Part shown: positions 8,505-14,329 of the stretch, piece after piece
Layout: every line of letters starts with the position of its first letter
Position numbering within the stretch: position 1 is the stretch's first letter
Source: Methanobrevibacter sp. UBA412
GTDB lineage: Archaea > Methanobacteriota > Methanobacteria > Methanobacteriales > Methanobacteriaceae
Length of the DNA: 14,329 nucleotides
Assembly (NCBI GenBank): GCA_002495685.1
Contig: DAGJ01000001.1
Span: forward strand, 1 to 14,329
Reading direction: 5' to 3'
Translations under genes and position numbers: made by a program
The notes under the pieces: generated by a model
Database searches by the model: none
What the model saw: only the letters and a program-made list of their open reading frames with translations
Told to the model about the DNA's origin: nothing

Positions 8505-8524
8505 TAATTAACAAACCTCCAAGT

Positions 8525-9238
8525 TTATATAGCAGATCCTTTATCATCTTCTAATGCTTCAACTTGAGCTTCTTCAGCTTCTTTTGATGTTAATGCACCA
8601 AGTTTTTCCATGAGTTTTGGTTTATTTTTCTTTAACATATCCCATATTACAACTGTTAAAATACCTTCTGCTATTGCTAATGGTATTTGAGTTACTGCAA
8701 ATATTGCAAAGAATTTTACAAATGCAGCTGTGAATGATGGTATTGGAAATGCAGCTGATAATTGTACAGCGGTTGTTACATAAGTTAATAAATCACCAAA
8801 GAATGCTGCAAAGAATATTGCAACTAGTGATCCAGCTTTTGTTTTATTGATTGCCTTATATACTGCCCATGCTACGAATGGTCCTACTATTCCCATTGAG
8901 AAACAATTTGCCCCTAAAGTTGTTAATCCTCCATGTGCTAAGATGATAGCTTGGAAAAGTAGTACGATTACTGCGAGTACACTTGTTGCTGCTGGTCCGA
9001 ATAGTGCTGCTCCTAATCCATTCCCACATGGATGTGAACAGCTTCCTGTTACGGATGGCATTTTAAGTGATGATAGTACAAACATAAATGCTCCTGAAAC
9101 TGCAAGTAATGCTTTTGATTCTGGAGTTTTTTCAAATGTTCTTTTAATTTGTATTAATCCCCATGCTACTACTGGTATCATTAGTATATACCAAAATAAA
9201 CACCAAAGTGGCGGGAGAAATCCTTCCATAATATGCAT
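8525..9238 (-). CDS. cbiM: Cobalt-binding S component CbiM
   Basis: The 237-aa membrane protein begins directly with MHIMEGFLP, the conserved CbiM/NikM N-terminus. In this family the free amine and residue His2 coordinate the metal together with a histidine in the next conserved segment, here His69 in [12 protein letters not shown] (65-76). No leader peptide precedes it, as expected in archaea. About six to seven hydrophobic segments follow, and the last 40 residues form an acidic cytoplasmic tail. It is the first gene of cbiMNQO, so its promoter drives the operon. GGGG lies about eleven bases before the ATG. Cobalt taken up here would supply corrinoid synthesis, needed by methyltransferases of methylotrophic or hydrogenotrophic methanogens; that link is inference from general methanogen biology. 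Confidence 0.95.
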   Translation of the reverse strand: MHIMEGFLPPLWCLFWYILMIPVVAWGLIQIKRTFEKTPESKALLAVSGAFMFVLSSLKMPSVTGSCSHPCGNGLGAALFGPAATSVLAVIVLLFQAIILAHGGLTTLGANCFSMGIVGPFVAWAVYKAINKTKAGSLVAIFFAAFFGDLLTYVTTAVQLSAAFPIPSFTAAFVKFFAIFAVTQIPLAIAEGILTVVIWDMLKKNKPKLMEKLGALTSKEAEEAQVEALEDDKGSAI

Positions 9239-9520
9239 TTAATATCTATCCCCATAATTTTATTGTTTTTTTTAAAAAAGTTTTAAAGTAAAAATTTATT
9301 AAAGTTAAATTGATTAAATTAAATTTAACTTTATAAATATTATTTTATCCAAAACCCTATTTAAGCCTTTCTAAAAATTTCAAATAAATATGAAAATAAT
9401 AAAGTTAAATTAATAAAAACTTCTTGAATTAAATTAAGTAAATTTTAATATTTATAATTTACTAAAAAAAATAATAAACTAGAAAAAACAAACAATAAAA
9501 ACAAAAAAGGATAAAAAAAT
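9239..9520. promoter_or_regulatory. Divergent cbiM/pyrF promoter region
   Basis: For cbiM (minus), a TATA-like TTTATAAAG lies at about 9340-9332. It abuts a perfect 12-bp inverted repeat, TAAAGTTAAATT (9300-9311) and its complement (9322-9333), with a 10-bp spacer, which would sit between the box and the predicted start near 9310. The same 12-mer recurs at 9400-9411. For pyrF (plus), TTTATAAT at 9451-9458 is a candidate TATA box, about 65 bases before the ATG. No corrinoid-type riboswitch or small gene is recognisable. Confidence 0.5.
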
Positions 9521-10168
9521 ATGAAAATAAAAAACAACCTAATATTAGCAATGGACATAATGGAACTCCAAAAAGCAGAAAAAGTATGCGAAACAATAGG
9601 AAACCAAATAGACACAATAAAAATAGGATACCCCCTAACATTAGCAGAAGGAATACAAACAATAAAAATATTCAAAGAAAATTACAACTACCAAATAATA
9701 TGCGATTATAAAGTAGCGGATATACCAGCAACTAATTCAAAAATAGCAGAACAAACATTCAAAAATGGTGCAGACGGAATAATAACACACGGATTCGTAG
9801 GAGAAGACAGTGTAAAAGCATGCCAAGACAAAGCAAATGAATACAACAAAGACCTATTTTTACTTACAGAAATGTCACATCCCGGAGCAAAAAGATTCCT
9901 CCAAAAAGATGCAGATGAAATAGCAAAAATGGGAGTGGAAATGGGAATAAAAAATTATGTAGCACCAGCAACACGAATAAATCGTTTAAAAAAAATCAGA
10001 GAAATAGTTGGAAAAGATTCATCCATAATATCCCCAGGTGTAGGAAAACAAGGTGGAGAAGCTAAAAAAACATTAAAATATGCAAATGCTATAATTGTTG
10101 GAAGATCCATTTATGAATCTGAAAATCCAAAAAAAGCAACAGAAGATATAATAAAATCTACAAAATAA
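9521..10168 (+). CDS. pyrF: Orotidine 5'-phosphate decarboxylase
   Basis: This 215-aa TIM-barrel enzyme makes UMP from OMP. Residues known from the Methanothermobacter enzyme are found at a constant offset of eight: Asp12, Lys34, the charged D62-x-K64-x-x-D67 network with Lys64 as proton donor, Thr71, Ser119 and the phosphate-binding Arg195 in VGRSIY. The ISPGVGKQGG loop (170-179) also fits. It is the only plus-strand gene here and appears monocistronic, convergent with the membrane-protein gene downstream. The ATG at 9521 has AAGGAT eight bases upstream. Oddly, codons 1-111 mostly use C-ending codons for Asn, Asp, Tyr, Phe, His and Cys, while codons 112-215 almost always use T-ending ones. 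Confidence 0.96.
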   Translation: MKIKNNLILAMDIMELQKAEKVCETIGNQIDTIKIGYPLTLAEGIQTIKIFKENYNYQIICDYKVADIPATNSKIAEQTFKNGADGIITHGFVGEDSVKACQDKANEYNKDLFLLTEMSHPGAKRFLQKDADEIAKMGVEMGIKNYVAPATRINRLKKIREIVGKDSSIISPGVGKQGGEAKKTLKYANAIIVGRSIYESENPKKATEDIIKSTK

Positions 10169-10173
10169 AAAAA

Positions 10174-10223
10174 AATGAGAAAAATACATATTAAATATTT
10201 CTCATTAATAAAATCCTTTTTTT
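10174..10223 (+). terminator. Hairpin and T7 tract after pyrF
   Basis: AATGAGAAA (10174-10182) pairs with TTTCTCATT (10198-10206) across a 15-nt loop. AATAAAATCC and seven T residues (10217-10223) follow. It lies five bases beyond the pyrF stop codon and could end the pyrF transcript. The distal arm belongs to the tandem 36-bp repeat, so a second copy of arm and T-tract follows at 10234-10259. Confidence 0.5.
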
Positions 10224-10276
10224 ATATTAAATATTTCTCATTAATAAAATCCTTTTTTTATATTAAATATTTTTCA
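10188..10276. repeat. Tandem 36-bp duplication, two full copies plus a partial third
   Basis: Positions 10188-10223 and 10224-10259 are identical 36-bp units. A third, partial copy (10260-10276, 16 of 17 identical) is the 3' end of the minus-strand membrane-protein gene. On the minus strand the unit keeps that gene's frame and ends like it: both full copies read ...NEKYLI beside FEKYLI in the gene. Confidence 0.9.
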
Positions 10277-10788
10277 AATAATTTACGTGCAAATTCATAA
10301 AATATTTCAAAAAGTAAGAAATAAACAAAACTAATTAATTGAAGATACCCAAAAATTGCTAAGAGTAAAATTACAACTTTCATTGAAAAACGATAATCAA
10401 AGAAATACTCAAAGAATTTACCTTTAGAATAAACTTTAGGATTATCATTACCTAATTCATCAATCCAAGCACCTAAAATACAAGCCAATAAAATAAAACC
10501 ATTAATTCCCGGAATACCAATTATGGCTACAATAATTAAGAAAGTTAAAAGTGTGGCTATATGATGAACACCATCCACTTTTAAACCTAAAAGATTACCA
10601 ATAAGTATCCCTATAAAAATGTAAGCAGCATTTATATTTGTAACAGTAGCATAAGCTGCGAATAATCCACAAATTATACCTAATATAACTGCTAATATTT
10701 TATTATTTTTCTCATCAAATTCATCATCACTAAATTTCATAAAAAATCCAGATAATGCATAAGATGCTGCTAGTAAAATCGGAGTCAT
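10258..10788 (-). CDS. Conserved membrane protein of unknown function
   Basis: I do not recognise a named family for this 176-aa protein. It has about six hydrophobic segments (roughly 1-19, 30-48, 53-68, 76-96, 98-108 and 135-165). Conserved-looking polar motifs lie between them: KFSDDEFDEKNN (18-29), GLKVDGVHH (68-76), AWIDELGND (107-115) and FFDYRFSMK (128-136). The acidic and histidine residues near membrane edges suggest a channel or enzyme rather than a simple anchor, but that is a guess. The ATG at 10788 has GAGGG nine bases upstream. It follows the deoxyhypusine synthase gene by 40 bp in the same direction, so co-transcription is likely. Its 3' end takes part in the 36-bp tandem repeat. 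Confidence 0.75.
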   Translation of the reverse strand: MTPILLAASYALSGFFMKFSDDEFDEKNNKILAVILGIICGLFAAYATVTNINAAYIFIGILIGNLLGLKVDGVHHIATLLTFLIIVAIIGIPGINGFILLACILGAWIDELGNDNPKVYSKGKFFEYFFDYRFSMKVVILLLAIFGYLQLISFVYFLLFEIFYEFARKLFEKYLI

Positions 10789-10828
10789 GAATTTTTTCCC
10801 TCAAAAATATTATTCTTTAAACATTATT

Positions 10829-11788
10829 TTATTCAATTTTATCTAATGCAGCAGCAAAAATCAATGGAAAGATAATAGTTGCATCTCCTACGACATTAGC
10901 TAAGTTTGAACCACATTTAGCTTTAGACCAACTTTTAGCTTCTTCTAAAGGAGCACCACTTAAACTTCCAGCTTCAGGACGATCCATAGTTATTTGTATA
11001 GCTGCATCTAATCCTCCTTTAAGTAAAGTTGATGCCATAGTATAATGTTTTGGAACTCCTCCTCCAAGGAAAATTCCCCCAATTTCTGGAGATTCAAATA
11101 CTAAATCTGAAAAATGATGCATATCTTTTACAACATCTAAAATTAGATTATGATCTTGTGTAAACATCCATAATTGTAATCCAAGCATACTATCTACAAT
11201 TCCTGGTGCAAATATATCTACATTATGTATTGCTGCTTGATGGAGAATACTATTTTCATCATCTATTATTAATCCTATTTCATGTAATAATGTGTTAATT
11301 GAAATTATCCCTTTATCTTTAGGATTATCTAATTTTTCACTAAGTTTACCAAAGATTTTATTGATTTCTGTTTCAAATATTTCAAAATCATCATTTTGAG
11401 TGTAAACATCAGCAATTCGTCCTATCCCTGCTTTGTTTAATGCTTCATCATCATCCCCAAAGTCTCTGTAATGTCTTCCTCCAAATGATTCTAATAAATC
11501 ATGAGTTATATTTGCTCCACTTGTAACTAATACATTAATATATTCATGTTTTATCATGTATGATATAATGTTTCGCATTCCCCCAGGTACTTGTGGCCCT
11601 GCCATACTCATAAAAATATTCATGTCTTCTTCATTTATCATTGCTGCAAGTAAATCTGAAGCTCTTGCTACTCTTCCAGATCCTAATACTCCACAGTTTT
11701 CAAATTCTTCCATGAGTTCAGATACTTTCATATCTTTTTTAATATTCATTTGATTAACTTTAGTTCGTTCTATTCTCATAAAAATCAT
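10829..11788 (-). CDS. dys: Deoxyhypusine synthase
   Basis: The enzyme transfers the aminobutyl group of spermidine to a lysine of translation factor aIF5A, using NAD. Conserved segments are LVTSGANITHDL (87-98), AGIGRIADVY (120-129), HQAAIHNVDIFAPGIVDSML (183-202), IFLGGGVPKHY (239-249) and EAGSLSGAPLEEAKSWSKAK (272-291). Lys289 of SWSK is the counterpart of the lysine that forms the enzyme intermediate in human DHS. The length (319 aa) is normal. The start is uncertain: ATG at 11788, 11779 (residue 4) or 11749 (residue 14) are all in frame, and none has a clear Shine-Dalgarno. I keep the longest; 11779 is equally plausible. It is probably the first gene of a two-gene unit with the membrane protein. 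Confidence 0.95.
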   Translation of the reverse strand: MIFMRIERTKVNQMNIKKDMKVSELMEEFENCGVLGSGRVARASDLLAAMINEEDMNIFMSMAGPQVPGGMRNIISYMIKHEYINVLVTSGANITHDLLESFGGRHYRDFGDDDEALNKAGIGRIADVYTQNDDFEIFETEINKIFGKLSEKLDNPKDKGIISINTLLHEIGLIIDDENSILHQAAIHNVDIFAPGIVDSMLGLQLWMFTQDHNLILDVVKDMHHFSDLVFESPEIGGIFLGGGVPKHYTMASTLLKGGLDAAIQITMDRPEAGSLSGAPLEEAKSWSKAKCGSNLANVVGDATIIFPLIFAAALDKIE

Positions 11789-11978
11789 TTATTTATTATT
11801 TATTTTGTAAATTTTATTTTAAGGAAAATATATGTTTAAAAATTTTACTTTTTTTATTAATATTTTATTATAAAATTTTAAAAAAAAGAATTAATAATTA
11901 ATATAATATTTATTTATTATGTTAAATAAGTTTTATTAAAAAAAAGATAAATTTGATTTAAAACCAAAAAAGGGGATT
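11789..11978 (-). promoter_or_regulatory. Intergenic region upstream of deoxyhypusine synthase
   Basis: The minus strand begins with T-tracts after the CBS regulator stop (A-runs near 11964-11970 and 11938-11945 on the plus strand), a plausible U-rich terminator. It ends with a weak TATA-like CATATATT near 11827-11834 that would place initiation about 20-28 bases before the synthase ATG. The short leader without a Shine-Dalgarno could mean near-leaderless translation. No gene is visible here. Confidence 0.3.
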
Positions 11979-12893
11979 TTAAGATTTTATAGAATCCATT
12001 ATTGGGAAATTTTTTAAATTTGTGATTTGTTCTATTAAATCTGTGCGTGTTACAATTCCAGTTGGTATTTTATCTTCATCAACAAGTATTAATCTTCCTA
12101 CATGTTTTTTATACATAATTTCAACAGCATTTGCTATTTTCATTTTACTGTTTACTGTTATGACTTCATTACTCATTATATCTTGAACTTTTAAGTTTTC
12201 CCTATTTTCTGCTAATGATTCAACAATATCTGTTAATGTTAACATTCCTATTGCACAATTATTTTCTATTATTGGTGCTCCTTCAATATCATTCATGGTT
12301 AATATTTTGGCTGCTTCACGAATACTATCTTGACTTTTTAAACTTATTAAATTTGTAGTAGCTATATCTTCAATAGCATTTTTAGGTATACTTCTAATTG
12401 TTGTTGTGTCTAATAGTATTAAATTATCCATATCGTCTCTTCCAACAATTTCTCCCATAACCCCTAAATTATTTACTGGTGTTGGTCCTATTGTTATAAT
12501 ATCTCCTAGAGTTAAATCTTTAATATTTCCTAAAATTTTTATTGCTGCTTCACATTCTCCGGGGTGTGGAACACTTGTAAATTCTATTTTAGCAACAGAT
12601 AATCCTTCTAATTTATTCCCATCTTTAAACATTGGGACTTTAAAAGAATCTTCATCAGAAACAGTAATGTTTAATGTTTGATACGCTTCAATTGTAGGTT
12701 TATACCCCCCTCTTGGGCCCGGAACACCTTTTACTAAACCTAAACTACGTAAAGATTGCATTTGGTTACGAATAGTACCAGGATTTCGACTCATAACATC
12801 AGCAATATCTTCCCCTTTAATAGATTTTCCATTAGAAGTTTGATATAAATTAATTAAATTTTGTAAGATTTCTTTTTGTACAGAAGTTAACAT
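11979..12893 (-). CDS. Winged-helix regulator with two CBS domains (COG2524-like)
   Basis: Residues 1-70 form a winged helix-turn-helix, with recognition region NPGTIRNQMQSLRSLGLV (37-54) and wing GPRGGYKPT. A middle domain (about 80-172) follows, then two CBS domains (about 176-228 and 237-291) with typical VGRLILVD and GIVTRTDLIEQI segments. CBS pairs usually bind adenine nucleotides or S-adenosylmethionine, so this is probably a transcription factor sensing such a ligand; methanogens often carry this architecture. Its targets are unknown. I use the ATG at 12893 because GGGTG lies eight bases upstream; a GTG at 12905 would add four residues (308 aa) but has no ribosome-binding site. A clear TATA box lies upstream at 12966-12977. 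Confidence 0.88.
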   Translation of the reverse strand: MLTSVQKEILQNLINLYQTSNGKSIKGEDIADVMSRNPGTIRNQMQSLRSLGLVKGVPGPRGGYKPTIEAYQTLNITVSDEDSFKVPMFKDGNKLEGLSVAKIEFTSVPHPGECEAAIKILGNIKDLTLGDIITIGPTPVNNLGVMGEIVGRDDMDNLILLDTTTIRSIPKNAIEDIATTNLISLKSQDSIREAAKILTMNDIEGAPIIENNCAIGMLTLTDIVESLAENRENLKVQDIMSNEVITVNSKMKIANAVEIMYKKHVGRLILVDEDKIPTGIVTRTDLIEQITNLKNFPIMDSIKS

Positions 12894-12965
12894 TTTTTTT
12901 AACACCCAAAAAAATATAATGATAATTTATAATGATTTTTTATGAATAATTATAATTTATTAAAA

Positions 12966-12977
12966 TTTATATAAAAA
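12966..12977 (-). promoter_or_regulatory. TATA box of the CBS regulator gene
   Basis: The minus strand reads TTTTTATATAAA, close to the archaeal consensus. Initiation about 25 nt downstream would give a leader of about 50 nt before the ATG at 12893. That leader contains repeated CATTATA elements, which might be an autoregulatory site, though AT richness makes this weak. Confidence 0.5.
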
Positions 12978-13008
12978 GATATTGATTTAAATTTACTAAA
13001 AATATGTA

Positions 13009-13066
13009 AAAAAGTTAGAAAAAGTTAAAAAAATAAGATATAAAGTTAAAAAATTATTTAATAAAT
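13009..13066 (-). terminator. Putative U-tract terminator after hisG
   Basis: Downstream of the hisG stop the minus strand shows three successive T-tracts, each joined to AACTTT or a near match (plus-strand AAAGTTAAAAA-like units near 13011, 13021 and 13041). Repeated U-tracts are typical of archaeal termination. No hairpin is needed or seen. Confidence 0.45.
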
Positions 13067-14053
13067 TTATTTAACATACTGTTTTACATCACTTCTAATA
13101 ATACTTGATGCACCATATTTTTTAATTTCATATAACATTTCAGGGAATTTTCCTTTCGGAATTAAAACATTAACCTGAGAGTATGTAGATCCTTTATTAA
13201 TTGTTGGTTCATCTGAACATAATTTATTTTCAATTAAATAATCTGTTAATTCTTTAACAATATCATTATTAATATTAAATTTAACATCAAAGTATTTTCG
13301 TGCAAGGATAGCTCCATATAATTGATCAAAAATTAATTGAGCTTTTTCCATTTTTTCCCCTGTACATGATACTCCAGCATATAAACCTGCAGAAGAGTGA
13401 AGAATTGTTTCTAATTCTTTTAATCCTGCTTTTTTAAGAGAGTTTCCTGTTTGAGTGTTATCAACTATTAAATCTGCACCTTTAGCTATGTAAACTTCTG
13501 TTGCTCCATCACTATTAATAACTTGAACTTTATCATTATTGCCATCTTTTAATCCTCTAACTTGTACAAGTGGTACAGTATCTCCATAAATTTCTTGATA
13601 TCCATTATTTTGCATCATGAATTTACGTGTTAAATTTGGATATTCTGTAAAACATAATATTGGAGTGTCTCTATTTTTATTTTTTCTGAAAAAATCTGTT
13701 AAATTTTCATAGGGAGAATCATTTGGCACAGCCATTATTAAACGTGTTTGACCATAATCTAAATCTCCAAGTTTAGTTATATCATTATCACTTAATACAG
13801 ATTCTTCCTTTACCCAATCTTCACCAACAATAGCTAAATCCACCATTCCACGATTTAACTCTACAGGTGAACTTTGAGGTCTAGTTAAAAATGCTTTAAT
13901 ATCTTCATCATTAACAATTTGTATTTCAAAGGATTCATCCTCAGGTTCATATCCTTTCATTTCATAACCTGCATCTACAAATAATTGATAAGTATTTCCT
14001 CTTTTAATATTATTTAAACTTCCTTTTGGAAGACCTAATGTAATCTTTACCAT
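13067..14053 (-). CDS. hisG: ATP phosphoribosyltransferase, long form
   Basis: This enzyme catalyses the first step of histidine synthesis, joining ATP and PRPP. The N-terminal GLPKGSL (7-13), [12 protein letters not shown] (69-80) and the PRPP-loop region [24 protein letters not shown] (183-206) identify HisG. The C-terminal [19 protein letters not shown]... region (289-328) is the ACT-like regulatory domain of the long form, which binds histidine and makes the enzyme independent of HisZ. At 328 aa it is longer than the usual 285-300, with extra residues apparently around 120-180. The ATG at 14053 has AGGATGAT upstream. It stands alone, away from other his genes. Confidence 0.92.
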   Translation of the reverse strand: MVKITLGLPKGSLNNIKRGNTYQLFVDAGYEMKGYEPEDESFEIQIVNDEDIKAFLTRPQSSPVELNRGMVDLAIVGEDWVKEESVLSDNDITKLGDLDYGQTRLIMAVPNDSPYENLTDFFRKNKNRDTPILCFTEYPNLTRKFMMQNNGYQEIYGDTVPLVQVRGLKDGNNDKVQVINSDGATEVYIAKGADLIVDNTQTGNSLKKAGLKELETILHSSAGLYAGVSCTGEKMEKAQLIFDQLYGAILARKYFDVKFNINNDIVKELTDYLIENKLCSDEPTINKGSTYSQVNVLIPKGKFPEMLYEIKKYGASSIIRSDVKQYVK

Positions 14054-14240
14054 TTTCTAATCATCATCCTAAAATTATTTAATAAACATATTTTAAATTT
14101 CAATTTTTTTTCATTGATTAAATAAAAAAAACCTTAAAATATTATCTTTATTCTATTTTAAAAAAATCTATTATTTAGTAATTAATTTCGAAGATATAAA
14201 AAAGTTATGATATAAAAAAAAGTAAATTTTATAAAATAAA
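14054..14240 (-). promoter_or_regulatory. Region between IS end and hisG
   Basis: This AT-rich stretch must hold the hisG promoter unless transcription comes from the IS. TATA-like sequences exist (for example TTTTTATATC near 14196-14205 on the minus strand), but none is at a convincing distance from the start codon. No gene is seen. Confidence 0.25.
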
Positions 14241-14329
14241 GGCTCTGTAGAAACCCTATTTTTGAGGTATTTTTGTTGATCTGTAGAAGTTGTAGAATGT
14301 GTTTTTGAGTTTGGTTTCTTTATTTGACA
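14241..14329. mobile_element. Terminus of an insertion sequence running off the window
   Basis: At 14241 the sequence changes from almost pure A/T to a more balanced composition, beginning GGCTCTGTAGAAACCC. This has the look of an IS terminal inverted repeat: GG start, CTGT, similar in form to ends of several IS families. An open reading frame on the minus strand stops at 14256, inside this terminal segment, as transposase genes often do. The other end, the mate repeat and the target duplication are outside the window, so the family is not assigned. Confidence 0.55.
14256..14329 (-). CDS. C-terminal fragment of a probable transposase (partial)
   Basis: On the minus strand one frame is open from the window edge to a TAG at 14258-14256. 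It encodes 23 residues, beginning SNKETKLKNTFYNFYR and ending TKIPQK. The basic, aromatic-rich tail and its stop just inside the terminal-repeat-like sequence suggest the transposase of the element. A second frame is also open but has a less protein-like composition. The call rests mainly on position, since the fragment is too short to show a domain. Confidence 0.45.
   Translation of the reverse strand, partial: SNKETKLKNTFYNFYRSTKIPQK

Noticed and set aside
6580..9238. Nickel (NikMNQO) rather than cobalt transporter
   Set aside because: The small subunit has CbiN-specific motifs and the M protein has the CbiM GSCSHPCG segment; nickel cannot be excluded but is less likely.
8847..9242. Open frame of 131 codons on the plus strand
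   Set aside because: It lies entirely opposite cbiM, whose N-terminus and metal-site motifs are unmistakable; the composition is that of an antisense shadow.
9239..9520. Possible cobalamin riboswitch before cbiM
   Set aside because: No B12-box-like or other conserved GC-containing core is present; the region shows only AT-rich dyads better explained as protein-binding sites.
9445..9675. Minus-strand hydrophobic frames across the pyrF start
   Set aside because: They are Phe/Leu-rich because they mirror the A-rich pyrF leader and 5' end; no start context.
10188..10259. CRISPR-like repeat
   Set aside because: The two 36-bp copies are directly tandem with no spacers and are derived from a gene 3' end.

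Overview
The window is strongly AT-rich and reads as a chromosome segment of a gut methanogen of the order Methanobacteriales, most like Methanosphaera. That assignment is an inference. It rests on archaeal-type riboflavin synthase (RibC), deoxyhypusine synthase, a leaderless CbiM, archaeal TATA elements (TATATAAA) upstream of genes, and extreme A/T-ending codon use. I see no rRNA, tRNA or CRISPR array. All genes except pyrF lie on the minus strand.

Layout, left to right. Positions 1-600 hold no convincing gene. Positions 601-4149 look like one minus-strand operon, transcribed ribC -> family 2 glycosyltransferase -> DUF2304 membrane protein -> two-CCG-domain Fe-S protein (LutA/HdrB-like) -> LUD-domain/2[4Fe-4S] protein (LutB-like). 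Positions 4327-6381 encode a CPC-type P1B metal ATPase with a His-rich C-terminal tail. Upstream of it is a duplicated promoter with a dyad overlapping each TATA box. Positions 6580-9238 are a cobalt ECF transporter operon, transcribed cbiM-cbiN-cbiQ-cbiO. A terminator-like hairpin with a U8 tract separates cbiN from cbiQ.

A divergent promoter region (9239-9520) separates cbiM from pyrF (9521-10168, plus strand). The pyrF end faces a minus-strand membrane-protein gene across a tandem 36-bp duplication. Further right are deoxyhypusine synthase, a winged-helix/CBS regulator, and hisG (long form). The last 89 bases look like the terminus of an insertion sequence that continues outside the window.

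Functionally the segment mixes housekeeping biosynthesis (riboflavin/F420 precursor, UMP, histidine, hypusine on aIF5A) with metal handling (cobalt uptake for corrinoids, heavy-metal export). It also holds a redox pair of unknown substrate. No wholly new system is obvious. The best unexplained signals are regulatory: the duplicated ATPase promoter/operator, the dyad and repeated 12-mer before cbiM, the intra-operon attenuator-like hairpin, and the in-frame 36-bp duplication of a gene's 3' end.
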